A stretch of DNA of 64,000 bases, from positions 5,600,067 through 5,664,066 of the forward strand of contig NZ_KK073874.1 in the NCBI RefSeq assembly GCF_000585375.1, written 5' to 3'. Of the stretch, positions 47,574 to 56,557 are shown piece by piece. The notes beneath the pieces are model-generated. The model was not told the origin of the DNA, did not search any database, and saw only the letters and a list, made by a program, of their open reading frames with translations. The stretch is from Cryptosporangium arvum DSM 44712. GTDB taxonomy: Bacteria; Actinomycetota; Actinomycetes; Mycobacteriales; Cryptosporangiaceae. The position numbers and the translations under genes are program-made. How positions within the stretch are numbered: the stretch's first letter is position 1; the number at the start of each line of letters is the position of its first letter.

Positions 47574-49010
47574 ATGCTCACGTACGACACGTTCTACATC
47601 GGGGGCGAGTGGGTCGCCCCCGCCGGGAACTCGGTGTTCGACGTCATCTCCCCCGCGTCCGAGGAACTCGTCGGACGCGTGCCGGAGGCGTCGAACGCCG
47701 ATGTGGACGCGGCCGTCGCCGCGGCCAGGAAGGCGTTCGACGAGGGCCCGTGGCCGCGCACGTCCGGGGCCGAGCGCGCCGACGCGATGGCGCGCCTGTC
47801 GGGGATCATCAACGAGCGCCTCGAGGACTTCGCGCGCACGATCAGCACCGAGATGGGCTCGCCGCTGCAGTTCTCGCGGATGGGTCAGGTGCTGGCGGCC
47901 ACGATGGCGCTCGACTTCTTCACCGGGCTGGCCCGCGAGACGCAGTGGGAGGAGACCCGCGCCGGGCTGCTCGGCCCCACCGTCGTGCGGCGCGCCCCGG
48001 TCGGTGTCGTCGCGGCGATCGTGCCGTGGAACGTGCCGATCTACGTCAGCATGCTGAAGCTGGCCCCGGCGCTGGCGGCCGGCTGCACGGTCGTGCTCAA
48101 GCCGGCCCCGGCCAGCCCGCTCTCGGCGCAGCTGCTGGCCGAGGCGATCGAGGCCGCCGGTATCCCGGCCGGTGTGGTCAACGTGGTGCCGGCCGACCGG
48201 GCCGTCGGGGAGTACCTGGTCACGCACCCGGGGATCGACAAGGTCAGCTTCACCGGCAGCACCGCGGCCGGGCGTCGCATCGCGAGCCTGTGCGGCGAGA
48301 ACCTGCGCCGGGTGACGCTCGAGCTCGGCGGCAAGTCCGCGGCCGTCCTGCTGCCCGACGTCGACCTCGCGTCGGCGCTGCCGCAGGTCGTCAACGTCGG
48401 GCTAATGAACAACGGCCAGGCGTGCGTCGCCCAGACCCGCATCCTGGCTCCGCGCGACCGGTACTCGGAGATCGTCGAGGCCGTCGTCGCGCAGGTGGCC
48501 GCGCAGGTCGTCGGCGACCCGCTGGCCGAGGAGACGCACATCGGCCCGCTGGTCAGCGCCGGTCAGCGGGAACGGGTCGAGGGGTACCTCGCGGCCGGCC
48601 GGAAGGAGGGCGCCACGGTGGCGCTCGGCGGTGGCCGGCCGAAGGGCTTCGACCGCGGCTGGTACGTCGAGCCGACCGTCTTCTCCGACGTCGACAACAG
48701 CATGACGATCGCTCAGGAGGAGATCTTCGGGCCGGTCCTGTCGGTGATCCCCTACGGCGACGTCGACGACGCGGTGAAGATCGCGAACGACTCGCGCTAC
48801 GGGCTGTCCGGTTCGGTGTGGACCGCGGATCCGGAGGCCGGGCTGGACATCGCGCGCCGGGTGCGTACCGGCACGTTCAACGTCAACACGTTCATGTTGG
48901 AGAACTGCGCGCCGTTCGGTGGCTTCAAGGAGTCCGGCCTCGGCCGGGAGCTCGGCCCCGAGGGTCTCGCCGCCTACATCGAGTACCAGTCCGTGAACCT
49001 CCCCGCGTAG
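47574..49010 (+). CDS. Aldehyde dehydrogenase
   Basis: This 478-residue ALDH has Glu250 in LELGGKSAAVLL, catalytic Cys284 in NNGQACVAQTRI, the cofactor helix region WNVPIYVSMLKLAPALAAGC, and the ending FGGFKESGLGRELGPEGLAA. GAAGGAG precedes the ATG. It lies 27 bases after FadD and 12 before the alcohol dehydrogenase. It should convert the aldehyde made by that dehydrogenase to the acid activated by FadD. Confidence 0.93.
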   Translation: MLTYDTFYIGGEWVAPAGNSVFDVISPASEELVGRVPEASNADVDAAVAAARKAFDEGPWPRTSGAERADAMARLSGIINERLEDFARTISTEMGSPLQFSRMGQVLAATMALDFFTGLARETQWEETRAGLLGPTVVRRAPVGVVAAIVPWNVPIYVSMLKLAPALAAGCTVVLKPAPASPLSAQLLAEAIEAAGIPAGVVNVVPADRAVGEYLVTHPGIDKVSFTGSTAAGRRIASLCGENLRRVTLELGGKSAAVLLPDVDLASALPQVVNVGLMNNGQACVAQTRILAPRDRYSEIVEAVVAQVAAQVVGDPLAEETHIGPLVSAGQRERVEGYLAAGRKEGATVALGGGRPKGFDRGWYVEPTVFSDVDNSMTIAQEEIFGPVLSVIPYGDVDDAVKIANDSRYGLSGSVWTADPEAGLDIARRVRTGTFNVNTFMLENCAPFGGFKESGLGRELGPEGLAAYIEYQSVNLPA

Positions 49011-49022
49011 GAGCGTGCGTCA

Positions 49023-50141
49023 ATGAAGACGAAGGCCGCTGTTCTCTGGGACCGCAACCAGCCGTGGAGCATCGAGGAGGTCGACCTCGACCCGCCGAAG
49101 GCCGGCGAGGTGCTCGTCAAGCTGATCCACACCGGCATGTGCCACTCCGACGACCACGTCGTCACCGGGGACATGCCGGCGATCACGCCGATCGTCGGCG
49201 GCCACGAGGGGGCCGGCATCGTCGAGGAGGTCGGCGAGGGCGTCACGGCGCTGAAGCCGGGTGACCACGTCGTCCCGATGTTCATCCCGGCGTGCGGGCA
49301 GTGCCGGTGGTGCGCGCAGGGCCGGTCGAACCTGTGCGACGTCGGCGGCACGCTGATGATGGGCATCGGGCTGGACGGCACCACGCGTCTGCACGCCCGC
49401 GGGCAGGACGTCTACACGATGTGCTTCCTGTCGACGTTCAGCCAGTACGCGGTGATGAACGCGCACTCGCTGGTGAAGATCCCGGACGACATCCCGCTGG
49501 ACGCCGCGGCCCTCGTCGGGTGCGGCGTGACGACCGGCTACGGCTCGTCGGTGCACACCGCGAAGGTGCAGCCGGGCGAGACCGTCGTGGTCGTCGGCAT
49601 CGGCGGGGTGGGCGCGGCGGCCGTGCAGGGCGCCCGGATCGCCGGTGCGGAGCAGATCGTCGCGGTCGACCCGGTCGAGTTCAAGCGGGAGCAGGCGAAG
49701 ATCTTCGGCGCCACGCACACCGCCGCCAGCGTCGAGGAGGCCATCGAGCTGGTCCGCTCGATCACCCCCGACGGGATGATGGCCGACGCGGCGATCTACA
49801 CCGTCGGCGTGGCCCGGGGCCCGGAGATCGCCGGGCTCATGACGCTGGTCTCCAAGGGCGGCCGGGTCGTGGTCACCGCGGTGTCGCCGATGGAGGACAC
49901 CCAGGTCACGATGTCACTGTTCGAGCTGACGATCTGGCAGAAGGAGCTGCGCGGCACGCTGTTCGGCGCCGCGAACGGCCGCAAGGACATCCCGCAGCTG
50001 CTCCGCCTCTACCAGTCCGGCCAACTGCTGCTCGACGAGATGATCACCAACCGGTACACGCTCGAGACGATCAACGAGGGCTACAAGGACATGCACGCCG
50101 GGGTGAACATCCGCGGGGTGATCGACATTGAGCACGGTTGA
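49023..50141 (+). CDS. NDMA-dependent (mycofactocin-associated) alcohol dehydrogenase
   Basis: This 372-residue zinc medium-chain dehydrogenase has catalytic Cys40 in TGMCHSDDHV, GHEGAG, the four-Cys structural zinc loop CGQCRWCAQGRSNLC, and VVVVGIGGVGAAAVQGARIA for NAD. The text FIPACGQC and VYTMCFLSTFSQYAVMN are of the type annotated as NDMA-dependent alcohol dehydrogenases, which hold NAD permanently and use mycofactocin as acceptor. No mycofactocin biosynthesis genes are in the window. It overlaps the P450 gene by 14 bases and should oxidise that enzyme's alcohol product. Confidence 0.9.
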   Translation: MKTKAAVLWDRNQPWSIEEVDLDPPKAGEVLVKLIHTGMCHSDDHVVTGDMPAITPIVGGHEGAGIVEEVGEGVTALKPGDHVVPMFIPACGQCRWCAQGRSNLCDVGGTLMMGIGLDGTTRLHARGQDVYTMCFLSTFSQYAVMNAHSLVKIPDDIPLDAAALVGCGVTTGYGSSVHTAKVQPGETVVVVGIGGVGAAAVQGARIAGAEQIVAVDPVEFKREQAKIFGATHTAASVEEAIELVRSITPDGMMADAAIYTVGVARGPEIAGLMTLVSKGGRVVVTAVSPMEDTQVTMSLFELTIWQKELRGTLFGAANGRKDIPQLLRLYQSGQLLLDEMITNRYTLETINEGYKDMHAGVNIRGVIDIEHG

Positions 50142-51327
50142 GACGCCGCAGCTGACGGTCGGCGCCTTCTGGGGCGCCGACCCGCACGCCGGGTTGACGT
50201 GGCTGCGCGCGAACGACCCGGTCCACTGGGACGAACACGGCCAGGTGTGGGGGCTCACCCGCTACGCCGACGTCAAAGAGGCGTCGCTGCACCCGGAGTT
50301 GTTCTCCAACGCCGGCGGCATCCGGCCCGACCAGGACGCCACCCCGATGCTCATCGACCTCGACGACCCGGCGCACCTCCGCCGCCGCAAGCTGATCAGC
50401 AAGGGGTTCACGCCGCGGCGGGTCGCCGACCAGCGGGCCCGCATCGACCAGGTGACGCACGCGCTCATCGACAAGGTGTGCGAGCGCGGCTCCTGCGACT
50501 TCGTCTGGGACCTGGCCGCCTGGCTGCCGCTGATCGTCATCGGTGACCAGCTCGGGGTGCGCGGCGACCAGTACGAGAACCTGCTGCGGTGGTCGGACGA
50601 CATGATGCGCGGCCAGGGCACGCAGGACCCGGGGCTGCTGGAGAAGATGATGGTCGCCGCCGCGGAGTACGGCGAGTACATCTATCCGATCCTGGCCGAC
50701 CGGCGGGAGAACGGCGGCGACGACCTGATCGGCGTGCTGGTGCGGGCCGAGGTCGACGGGCAGCGGCTCGACGACGACACGCTCTACTTCGACTCGCTGC
50801 TGCTGCTCATCGGCGGTGACGAGACCACCCGCCACGTCATCACCGGTGGGCTCTACCAGCTGCTGCGCGACCGCGAGCAGTGGGAGCGGCTGCGTGCCGA
50901 CCGGTCGCTGCTGCCCGGCGCGATCGAGGAGATGCTGCGCTGGGTCAGCCCGATCCGGAACATGAACCGCACGGTCACTCGCGATCTGGAGTTCCGCGGC
51001 AAAAAGTTCCGCGAGGGCCAGAACGTCCTGCTGCTCTACCCGTCGGCGAACCGCGACGAGGCCGTGTTCGAGGATCCGTTCCGGTTCGACATCACGCGGA
51101 GCCCGAACAACCACCTGGCGTTCGGCGTCGGGGCGCACTTCTGCCTGGGCAGTTCGCTGGCCCGGCTGGAGCTGGAGTCGATCTTCACCGCGCTGCTCGA
51201 CCGGCTGCCCGACCTCGCGCTGGCCGTCGACGCCGAGCCCGAGCTGCGGCCGGCGACGTTCGTCAGCGGCTACGAAGGCCTGAAGGTCACGTTCTCGCCG
51301 ACCGCACCGCATGGTGTATCCCTCTGA
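50128..51327 (+). CDS. Cytochrome P450, CYP142-like (sterol side-chain hydroxylase candidate)
   Basis: This 399-residue P450 uses a TTG start overlapping the ADH end, with GGGGTG upstream. The heme Cys339 is in FGVGAHFCLGSSLAR, the I-helix reads LIGGDETTRH, and ExxR is in EEMLRW. Several stretches agree closely with what I recall of Mycobacterium CYP142: HPELFSNAGGIRPDQ, DDPAHLRRRKLISKGFTPRR, CERGSCDFVWDLAA, and LLPGAIEEMLRW. CYP142 hydroxylates the terminal carbon of cholesterol/cholestenone side chains. A sterol, steroid or related isoprenoid substrate is therefore likely but needs testing. Confidence 0.93.
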   Translation: MSTVETPQLTVGAFWGADPHAGLTWLRANDPVHWDEHGQVWGLTRYADVKEASLHPELFSNAGGIRPDQDATPMLIDLDDPAHLRRRKLISKGFTPRRVADQRARIDQVTHALIDKVCERGSCDFVWDLAAWLPLIVIGDQLGVRGDQYENLLRWSDDMMRGQGTQDPGLLEKMMVAAAEYGEYIYPILADRRENGGDDLIGVLVRAEVDGQRLDDDTLYFDSLLLLIGGDETTRHVITGGLYQLLRDREQWERLRADRSLLPGAIEEMLRWVSPIRNMNRTVTRDLEFRGKKFREGQNVLLLYPSANRDEAVFEDPFRFDITRSPNNHLAFGVGAHFCLGSSLARLELESIFTALLDRLPDLALAVDAEPELRPATFVSGYEGLKVTFSPTAPHGVSL

Positions 51328-51925
51328 GGGCGCGCGGCGCGCGCCCTGGTCGGGGCGCGCGCCGTCCACCGACGCGCACGACAAGATCGTCGACGCGACG
51401 GTCGACTGCATCCGGCAGTACGGCCTGGAGCGGACGTCGATCAGCTCGATCGCGGTGGCCGCGGGGGTCTCGCGGCCCACGGTCTACGCGTACTTCCCGT
51501 CGCGGGACGCGCTGGTCGCCGCGGCCATGGAGCGCTCGGCCGCGGCCGTGGCCGGCCGGGTCGTGGCGTCGGCGCGCCGCCGGGCCCGCACGCCGGCGGA
51601 GTTCGCGGTGGAGGCCCTCGTCGTCGCGCGCCGGGAGTTCCGCAAGGAGCCGGCGTTCTACCCGATCAGCCACGCCCGTACCGACCCGTGGGCGACCGAC
51701 CAGCAGCTCACCGAGGAGTCGCTGGCGCTGACCCGCACGATCCTGGCGCCGATCGCGTCGTACGACGCGCGGCTCGAACCGCATCTGGACGAGATCACCG
51801 AGCTTCTCGTGCGCTGGCTGCTGTCGGTGCTGATGTACGACACGAAGCGGACGTCGTCCGAGGCGAAGCTGCGGGCGTACCTGCACCGGGTGGTCGCCCC
51901 GGTGATCGACACCTACGTGGCGTGA
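51311..51925 (+). CDS. TetR-family regulator
   Basis: This 204-residue TetR has its HTH in HDKIVDATVDCIRQYGLERT, SISSIAVAAGVSRPTVYAYF and PSRDALVAAAM. The ATG lies 17 bases inside the P450 end, and the last 13 bases overlap the convergent TetR gene. It is the terminal gene of the FadD-ALDH-ADH-P450 unit and may sense a pathway intermediate. Confidence 0.9.
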   Translation: MVYPSEGARRAPWSGRAPSTDAHDKIVDATVDCIRQYGLERTSISSIAVAAGVSRPTVYAYFPSRDALVAAAMERSAAAVAGRVVASARRRARTPAEFAVEALVVARREFRKEPAFYPISHARTDPWATDQQLTEESLALTRTILAPIASYDARLEPHLDEITELLVRWLLSVLMYDTKRTSSEAKLRAYLHRVVAPVIDTYVA

Positions 51926-52524
51926 AGGTCGTCGGCCAGCAGGTCGAGGAAACCGTCGGCGATGCGGTAGACCTCGCTCATGCCGACGCCGTGGTAGATG
52001 GCCTGGGTGAGCATCGAGTGGATGATCGCCCACATCATCGTCGCGGAGTCCTCGGCGCGGCCAGGCCCGAGCACCGCGAAGTCCTCCACGAGGCTCGCCT
52101 GCGCCGCCTCGGCGAAGTCGGTGAGCAGCGCCTTCGCGTTCGGGTCGGTGCTGCTCTGCAGCAGTACGTGCACCTTGTAGAACTGGGGCTGCCGCTCGAA
52201 CGCGGTGATCACGCCCCGGATGCGCGAGCGCAGGTGCTGCTCGGGGTTCTTCCGGCGGGTCCGGCGCTGCCCGGCCCGGCCCAGCGCCGACCACTCGAGC
52301 AGCACCGCCGCGTAGAGGTGCTCCTTGGAGGAGAAGTAGCGGTAGAGCGTGCCCAGCGCGACACCGGCCTCCTGAGCGACGTCGCGGATCTGGATGCGGT
52401 CGTACTCGTGCTTCTCGAGGAGCTGGAGCCCGGCGACGACGATCCGCTCCCGGCGCGCGAGTTGCCAGGCGGGCAGGCCCTCCACCGAGAGGCCACCTGC
52501 CGTCCCCTGCGCTTGCTCGGCCAT
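51913..52524 (-). CDS. TetR-family regulator, KstR-like
   Basis: This 203-residue regulator has the HTH RRERIVVAGLQLLEKHEYDR, QIRDVAQEAGVALGTLYRYF and SSKEHLYAAVLLEWS. The GTLYRYFxSKEHL recognition part and the overall length recall KstR, the sterol-responsive repressor. The ATG at 52524 has AGAGGG upstream; an in-frame GTG at 52545 is the alternative. It follows a FadE34-like ACAD by 54 bases; kstR and fadE34 are also neighbours in Mycobacterium, although there they are divergent. Sensing of a sterol-derived CoA ester is inferred. Confidence 0.88.
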   Translation of the reverse strand: MAEQAQGTAGGLSVEGLPAWQLARRERIVVAGLQLLEKHEYDRIQIRDVAQEAGVALGTLYRYFSSKEHLYAAVLLEWSALGRAGQRRTRRKNPEQHLRSRIRGVITAFERQPQFYKVHVLLQSSTDPNAKALLTDFAEAAQASLVEDFAVLGPGRAEDSATMMWAIIHSMLTQAIYHGVGMSEVYRIADGFLDLLADDLHAT

Positions 52525-52578
52525 CGTCCGCCCTCTGCTCGTCACTACCTCCGAAGCACGGTACTGGACAGGACGGGA

Positions 52579-54837
52579 TCAACCACGTGGCAGGCGCAGG
52601 ACACGTTCGGCGATGACGTTCAGCTGGATTTCGACCGTGCCACCCCCGATGAGCTGAGCGGGGACGTTGAGCGCGCGCCCGGCCACGTCCACGGCGCCGC
52701 CGCGCACCGCGGCCTCCGGCCCGATCAGCCCGAACGTCAGGTCGGCCGCGTCGCGGTGGAGCTGGGCCGAGGCGACCTTGGCGACGCTGGCCCCGGGGCC
52801 GGGCTGCTGGCCGGCGAGCCGCCGGAGCGTTTCGCGGACGGTGAGCGCGGACACCGCGGCCCCGTAGGCGTTCACGTGCGCGAGGGCCCGGATCGCGTCC
52901 GGACGGTGAGCGGCGCTCTTGTCGACGATCGTGCGCAGCGGCTCCTCGTCGGTGCTGCCGAGCGTCGCGCTTATCGACGTGCGTTCGTTGCCGAGCGTCG
53001 TCATCGTCAGGCGCCACCCCTCGCCGGGCGCGCCGACCAGGCAGTCGTCGGGAACGTCGACGTCGGTGAGGAACACCTCGTTGAACTCGGCGTTGCCGGT
53101 GGCCTGCCGCAGCGGCCGGACCTCGACACCCGGCGTGCGCAGGTCCACCAGGAAGTAGCTGATGCCGGTGTGCTTCGGGGCGTCCGGATCGGTGCGGGCC
53201 AGGCAGATGCCCCAGTCGGCGACGTGGGCGGCGGACGTCCAGACCTTCTGGCCGTTCAGCCGCCAGCCGCCGTCGACCTTGACCGCCCTGGTGGCCAGGC
53301 CGGCCAGGTCCGAGCCGGCGCCGGGCTCGCTGAACAGCTGGCACCAGACCAGCTCGCCGCGCAGGGTCGGACCGGCGAAGCGTTCGACCTGCTCGGGTGT
53401 GCCGTGGGCGAGGATCGTGGGCATCGCCCAGTCACCGATCACGATCGAGGGCGGGGTGACGCCGCGGCGGGCGAACTCCTCGGCGATGACGAGTTGCTGG
53501 ATCGGCGTGGCTCCGAGGCCGTACGGCGCGGGCCAGTGCGGCGCGATCAGCCCGGCGTCGGCGAGGTGGGTTCGGCGGGGACCGGTGCGGTGGCCCGGCC
53601 GGTCGACGACGTCCTCGGGGAGCGCGGCCGCCGCGTCGATCGCGGCACCGACCCGCTGCCGGAGCTCGGGCTCCTCGTCGTCGAGCGCGACGCTGGTGCG
53701 GCGGCGGGAGGTGAGCGCGGCCTCCCCGAGCTCGGCGAGCCAGCCGCCGGTCGGGCCGGTGACCGACGCCAGGCTCATCGCGCGCCGCCAGTAGAGGTGG
53801 ACGTCATGCTCCCAGGTGAACCCGATGCCGCCGAAGAGCGTCACGGCCTCCAGAACCGCGTCGGACGCCCGGCCGAGCGCGACGACGGCCGCGCCGCCGG
53901 CCGCCAGGCGCTGCTGGTCGAGATCCTGGTCGAGGCTGCGGACGGCGTCCCAGGCGGCGGCCGCGGCCAGTTCCGCGGCGACGAAGAGGCGGGCCGCCTT
54001 GTGCTTGACCGCCTGGAACGACCCGATCGCGCGCCCGAACTGCTCGCGGACCCGCGCGTAGTCCACGGTGGCCGCCACGGCCCAGGCCAGCACCCCGGCG
54101 GCCTCGGCCGCGCTGAGCGCGGTCACCAGGTAGCGCACCGCGTCGGCGTCGAGCGCGCCGAGCTCCGGCCCCGCGGTCACGCCGGTCAGGTCGAGCCGCC
54201 CCACGCCGCGGGTGAGGTCGACCCCCTCCTCCACCAGGACGTCGGTGCCGGCCGGATCGAGGCGCACCCAGACCGTGCGCGGCTCGGCCTGCGGGTCGAC
54301 GCGGGCGGCGCCCTCGTCGGTGAGCACGACGCCGGTGACCGCGGCGTCGGCGACGGTGGCGCCCACGATCACGACGTCGGCGCCCGGCAGGCCGAGCACC
54401 GGGGCGCTGCGTCCGGTGAGGACCCAGCCGTCGTCGGAGGCGGTCGCGGTGATCCCCGCGTCGGGGTGCACCAGCGCGGCGGTGGCGCCGGCCGCCAGCG
54501 CGTCCAGCAGCCCGGCGCGGACGTCGCTCGCGGGCGCTCGGGAGACGACGGCGGACGCGAGCACGGTGGGGCCGAACGGACCGGGCAGCAGCCCGCGACC
54601 GGCCTCTTCGAGCACGACCGCGAGCTCGGCCAGGCCGCCTCCCTGCCCGCCGTGCTCCTCGGGCAGGTGCACGGCGTGCAGGCCCTGCGCGGTCAACGCG
54701 GCCCAGTGCGCGGGCTTCTCCCCCGCCGCCAGGGCCGCGGCCGAGGCCCGGGTTCCCGCGATCGGCGCGTGCCGCGCGACGAAGCCGCTCACCGCGGCAC
54801 CGAGCTCGAGCTGATCTTCCGTCACCGCGATGGACAT
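52579..54837 (-). CDS. Double-domain acyl-CoA dehydrogenase (FadE34-like)
   Basis: This 752-residue protein has two complete ACAD modules in tandem. Module 1 (about 1-370) ends with IGSFQAVKHKAARLFVAAEL and GGIGFTWEHDVHLYWRRAMS. Module 2 (about 385-752) includes FSEPGAGSDLAGLATRAVKV, GGWRLNGQKVWTSAAHVADW and a C-terminal IGGGTVEIQLNVIAERVLRL. Normal ACADs have about 380 residues; the doubled form is that of FadE34, which dehydrogenates a C5-type steroid side-chain CoA. It is divergent from a FadD operon across a palindromic region. Gene fusion replaces the separate long and short subunits used elsewhere in this window. Confidence 0.92.
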   Translation of the reverse strand: MSIAVTEDQLELGAAVSGFVARHAPIAGTRASAAALAAGEKPAHWAALTAQGLHAVHLPEEHGGQGGGLAELAVVLEEAGRGLLPGPFGPTVLASAVVSRAPASDVRAGLLDALAAGATAALVHPDAGITATASDDGWVLTGRSAPVLGLPGADVVIVGATVADAAVTGVVLTDEGAARVDPQAEPRTVWVRLDPAGTDVLVEEGVDLTRGVGRLDLTGVTAGPELGALDADAVRYLVTALSAAEAAGVLAWAVAATVDYARVREQFGRAIGSFQAVKHKAARLFVAAELAAAAAWDAVRSLDQDLDQQRLAAGGAAVVALGRASDAVLEAVTLFGGIGFTWEHDVHLYWRRAMSLASVTGPTGGWLAELGEAALTSRRRTSVALDDEEPELRQRVGAAIDAAAALPEDVVDRPGHRTGPRRTHLADAGLIAPHWPAPYGLGATPIQQLVIAEEFARRGVTPPSIVIGDWAMPTILAHGTPEQVERFAGPTLRGELVWCQLFSEPGAGSDLAGLATRAVKVDGGWRLNGQKVWTSAAHVADWGICLARTDPDAPKHTGISYFLVDLRTPGVEVRPLRQATGNAEFNEVFLTDVDVPDDCLVGAPGEGWRLTMTTLGNERTSISATLGSTDEEPLRTIVDKSAAHRPDAIRALAHVNAYGAAVSALTVRETLRRLAGQQPGPGASVAKVASAQLHRDAADLTFGLIGPEAAVRGGAVDVAGRALNVPAQLIGGGTVEIQLNVIAERVLRLPRG

Positions 54838-54848
54838 ACGACCACCGT

Positions 54849-54868
54849 AAGTGAATTGGATTCTACTT
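54849..54868. promoter_or_regulatory. Inverted repeat in FadE34-like/FadD divergent promoter
   Basis: AAGTGAAT (54849-54856) pairs with ATTC-T-ACTT (54860-54868) across TGG, with one extra base. A second small palindrome GAGA-CCA-TCTC lies at 54877-54887, followed by the AT-rich TATACAAAAT. The 97-base gap between the two starts therefore holds overlapping promoters and at least one regulator site. It does not match the KstR core. Confidence 0.55.
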
Positions 54869-54934
54869 GTACAGCAGAGACCATCTCAGATATACAAAAT
54901 ACGACGGCGCCGACGCTGCTCGCCGGGGGTTCGC

Positions 54935-56557
54935 ATGCTGACCAACGACCTCGACCGCTTACCACCGGAGACCCGCGCCGCGCTCGTCGGTCCCGGCTCC
55001 CCGTTCGAACTCGTCCGCGCCGACGTCCGCGGCGTCCCGATGACGGTCTTCGCGAACCGTCCACCGCACCTGCCCGCCCTGCTGCGCGACGTCGCCGCCC
55101 AGCACCCGGGCCGCCCCTACCTGGTCTTCCCGGAGCGCAGGCTCACCTACGCCGAGACCGTCGACCGGGTCGGCGCGCTGGCGTCGGTGCTGCGTGACGC
55201 GCACGGCGTCGGGCGGGGCGACCGGGTCGCGCTCGTCGGCGCGAACAGCCTCGAGTACGCGCTGACGCTCTGGGCGCTGGCCTGGCTCGGCGCCGTCAGC
55301 GTCAGCCTCAACGGCTGGTGGACCGGCTCCGAACTCGACCACGGGCTCGCGCTCGCCCAGCCGAAGCTGCTGATCGGCGACGAGAAGCAGCTGGCCCGCA
55401 CGAGCGCGCAGGCCCTCACCTTCGCCGACCTGCGCCCGGGCTCGTCGGGCATCCCCGTCGACCCCGGTCTCCACGAGGACGACCCGGTCTCGATCCTGTT
55501 CACCAGCGGCACCACCGGGCGTCCCAAGGGTGCGGTGATCACCCATCGCGGGCTCGTCAACTTCGCGCAGGACGCCCAGCTGCGCGGGTACGCCGAGTCG
55601 ATCCTCTCCGGCGCGACCGCCCCGCCGCCCGGTCCGCCGGTCGCGCTCGTCGTCAGCCCGTTCTTCCACATCTCCGGCCTCGGGCCCCTGCTCGGCGGCG
55701 GGCCGTACAACGGGATGACGATGGTGTTCCCGCCCCGGGGCCGCTGGGATCCGCTGGTGCACCTGGAGCTGACCGAGCGCTACGGCGTCACCCAGTGGTC
55801 CGGGGTGCCGACCCAGCTCGTCCGCTTGCTGCGCCATCCCGACCTGCCCCGCTTCGACGTCAGCAGCGTCCGGACGCTGGGCATGGGCGGCGCGCCGATC
55901 ACCGCCGAGCTGGCCACGCTGTTCGGCGCGGTGCTGCCGGGCGCGCGGCCCGCGCAGGGCTTCGGGATGAGCGAGACGTGCGGCCAGGGCACGACGATCG
56001 CCGGGGCGCGGATGGTCGCGAACCCGCAGTCGATCGGGCTGGCCACGCCGACCTCGGAGGTGACGATCCGCGACCCGCTCGGCACGGACGTCGCCGACGG
56101 GGAGATCGGCGAGATCGCGATCCGCTCCCCCAGCGGGTTCCTCGGCTACTGGAACGACCCGGACGCCACCGCGGCCGTGCTCGACGAGGACGGCTGGTAC
56201 CGCACCGGCGACTACGGCCGCGTCGTCGACGGCATGCTGCAGCTGGAGAGCCGGTTGCGCGACATGATCATCCGCGGCGGGGAGAACATCTACCCGATCG
56301 AGATCGAGAACCGGCTCTCCGAACATCCCGGTCTGCTCGACGCCGCGGTGATCGGCGTGCCCCACGACGAGCTGGGCCAGGAGGTGATGGCGGTCGTCGT
56401 CGGCGACGGTCTGACCGCGGCCGACGTCCGGGAGTGGGTGGGGCGGACGCTCGCGCCGTACAAGGTGCCCGCGCACGTCCGGTTCGTCGACGCGCTCCCC
56501 TACAGCGCGACCGGCAAGCTGCTCAAGCGCGAACTCGAGAAGCGGGTTCTCGACTAA
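54935..56557 (+). CDS. Acyl-CoA synthetase (AMP-forming, FadD type)
   Basis: This 540-residue ANL ligase has LFTSGTTGRPKGAVITHRGL near residue 190, GMSETCGQGTTI (A5), YRTGDYGRVVDGMLQLESRL (A8) and MIIRGGENIYPIEIENRL. The C-terminal catalytic Lys is in ATGKLLKREL. The ATG at 54935 is chosen; the upstream part of the frame is promoter. Its stop is immediately followed by the ATG of the carboxyltransferase gene. It activates an acid of the same degradative block. Confidence 0.92.
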   Translation: MLTNDLDRLPPETRAALVGPGSPFELVRADVRGVPMTVFANRPPHLPALLRDVAAQHPGRPYLVFPERRLTYAETVDRVGALASVLRDAHGVGRGDRVALVGANSLEYALTLWALAWLGAVSVSLNGWWTGSELDHGLALAQPKLLIGDEKQLARTSAQALTFADLRPGSSGIPVDPGLHEDDPVSILFTSGTTGRPKGAVITHRGLVNFAQDAQLRGYAESILSGATAPPPGPPVALVVSPFFHISGLGPLLGGGPYNGMTMVFPPRGRWDPLVHLELTERYGVTQWSGVPTQLVRLLRHPDLPRFDVSSVRTLGMGGAPITAELATLFGAVLPGARPAQGFGMSETCGQGTTIAGARMVANPQSIGLATPTSEVTIRDPLGTDVADGEIGEIAIRSPSGFLGYWNDPDATAAVLDEDGWYRTGDYGRVVDGMLQLESRLRDMIIRGGENIYPIEIENRLSEHPGLLDAAVIGVPHDELGQEVMAVVVGDGLTAADVREWVGRTLAPYKVPAHVRFVDALPYSATGKLLKRELEKRVLD

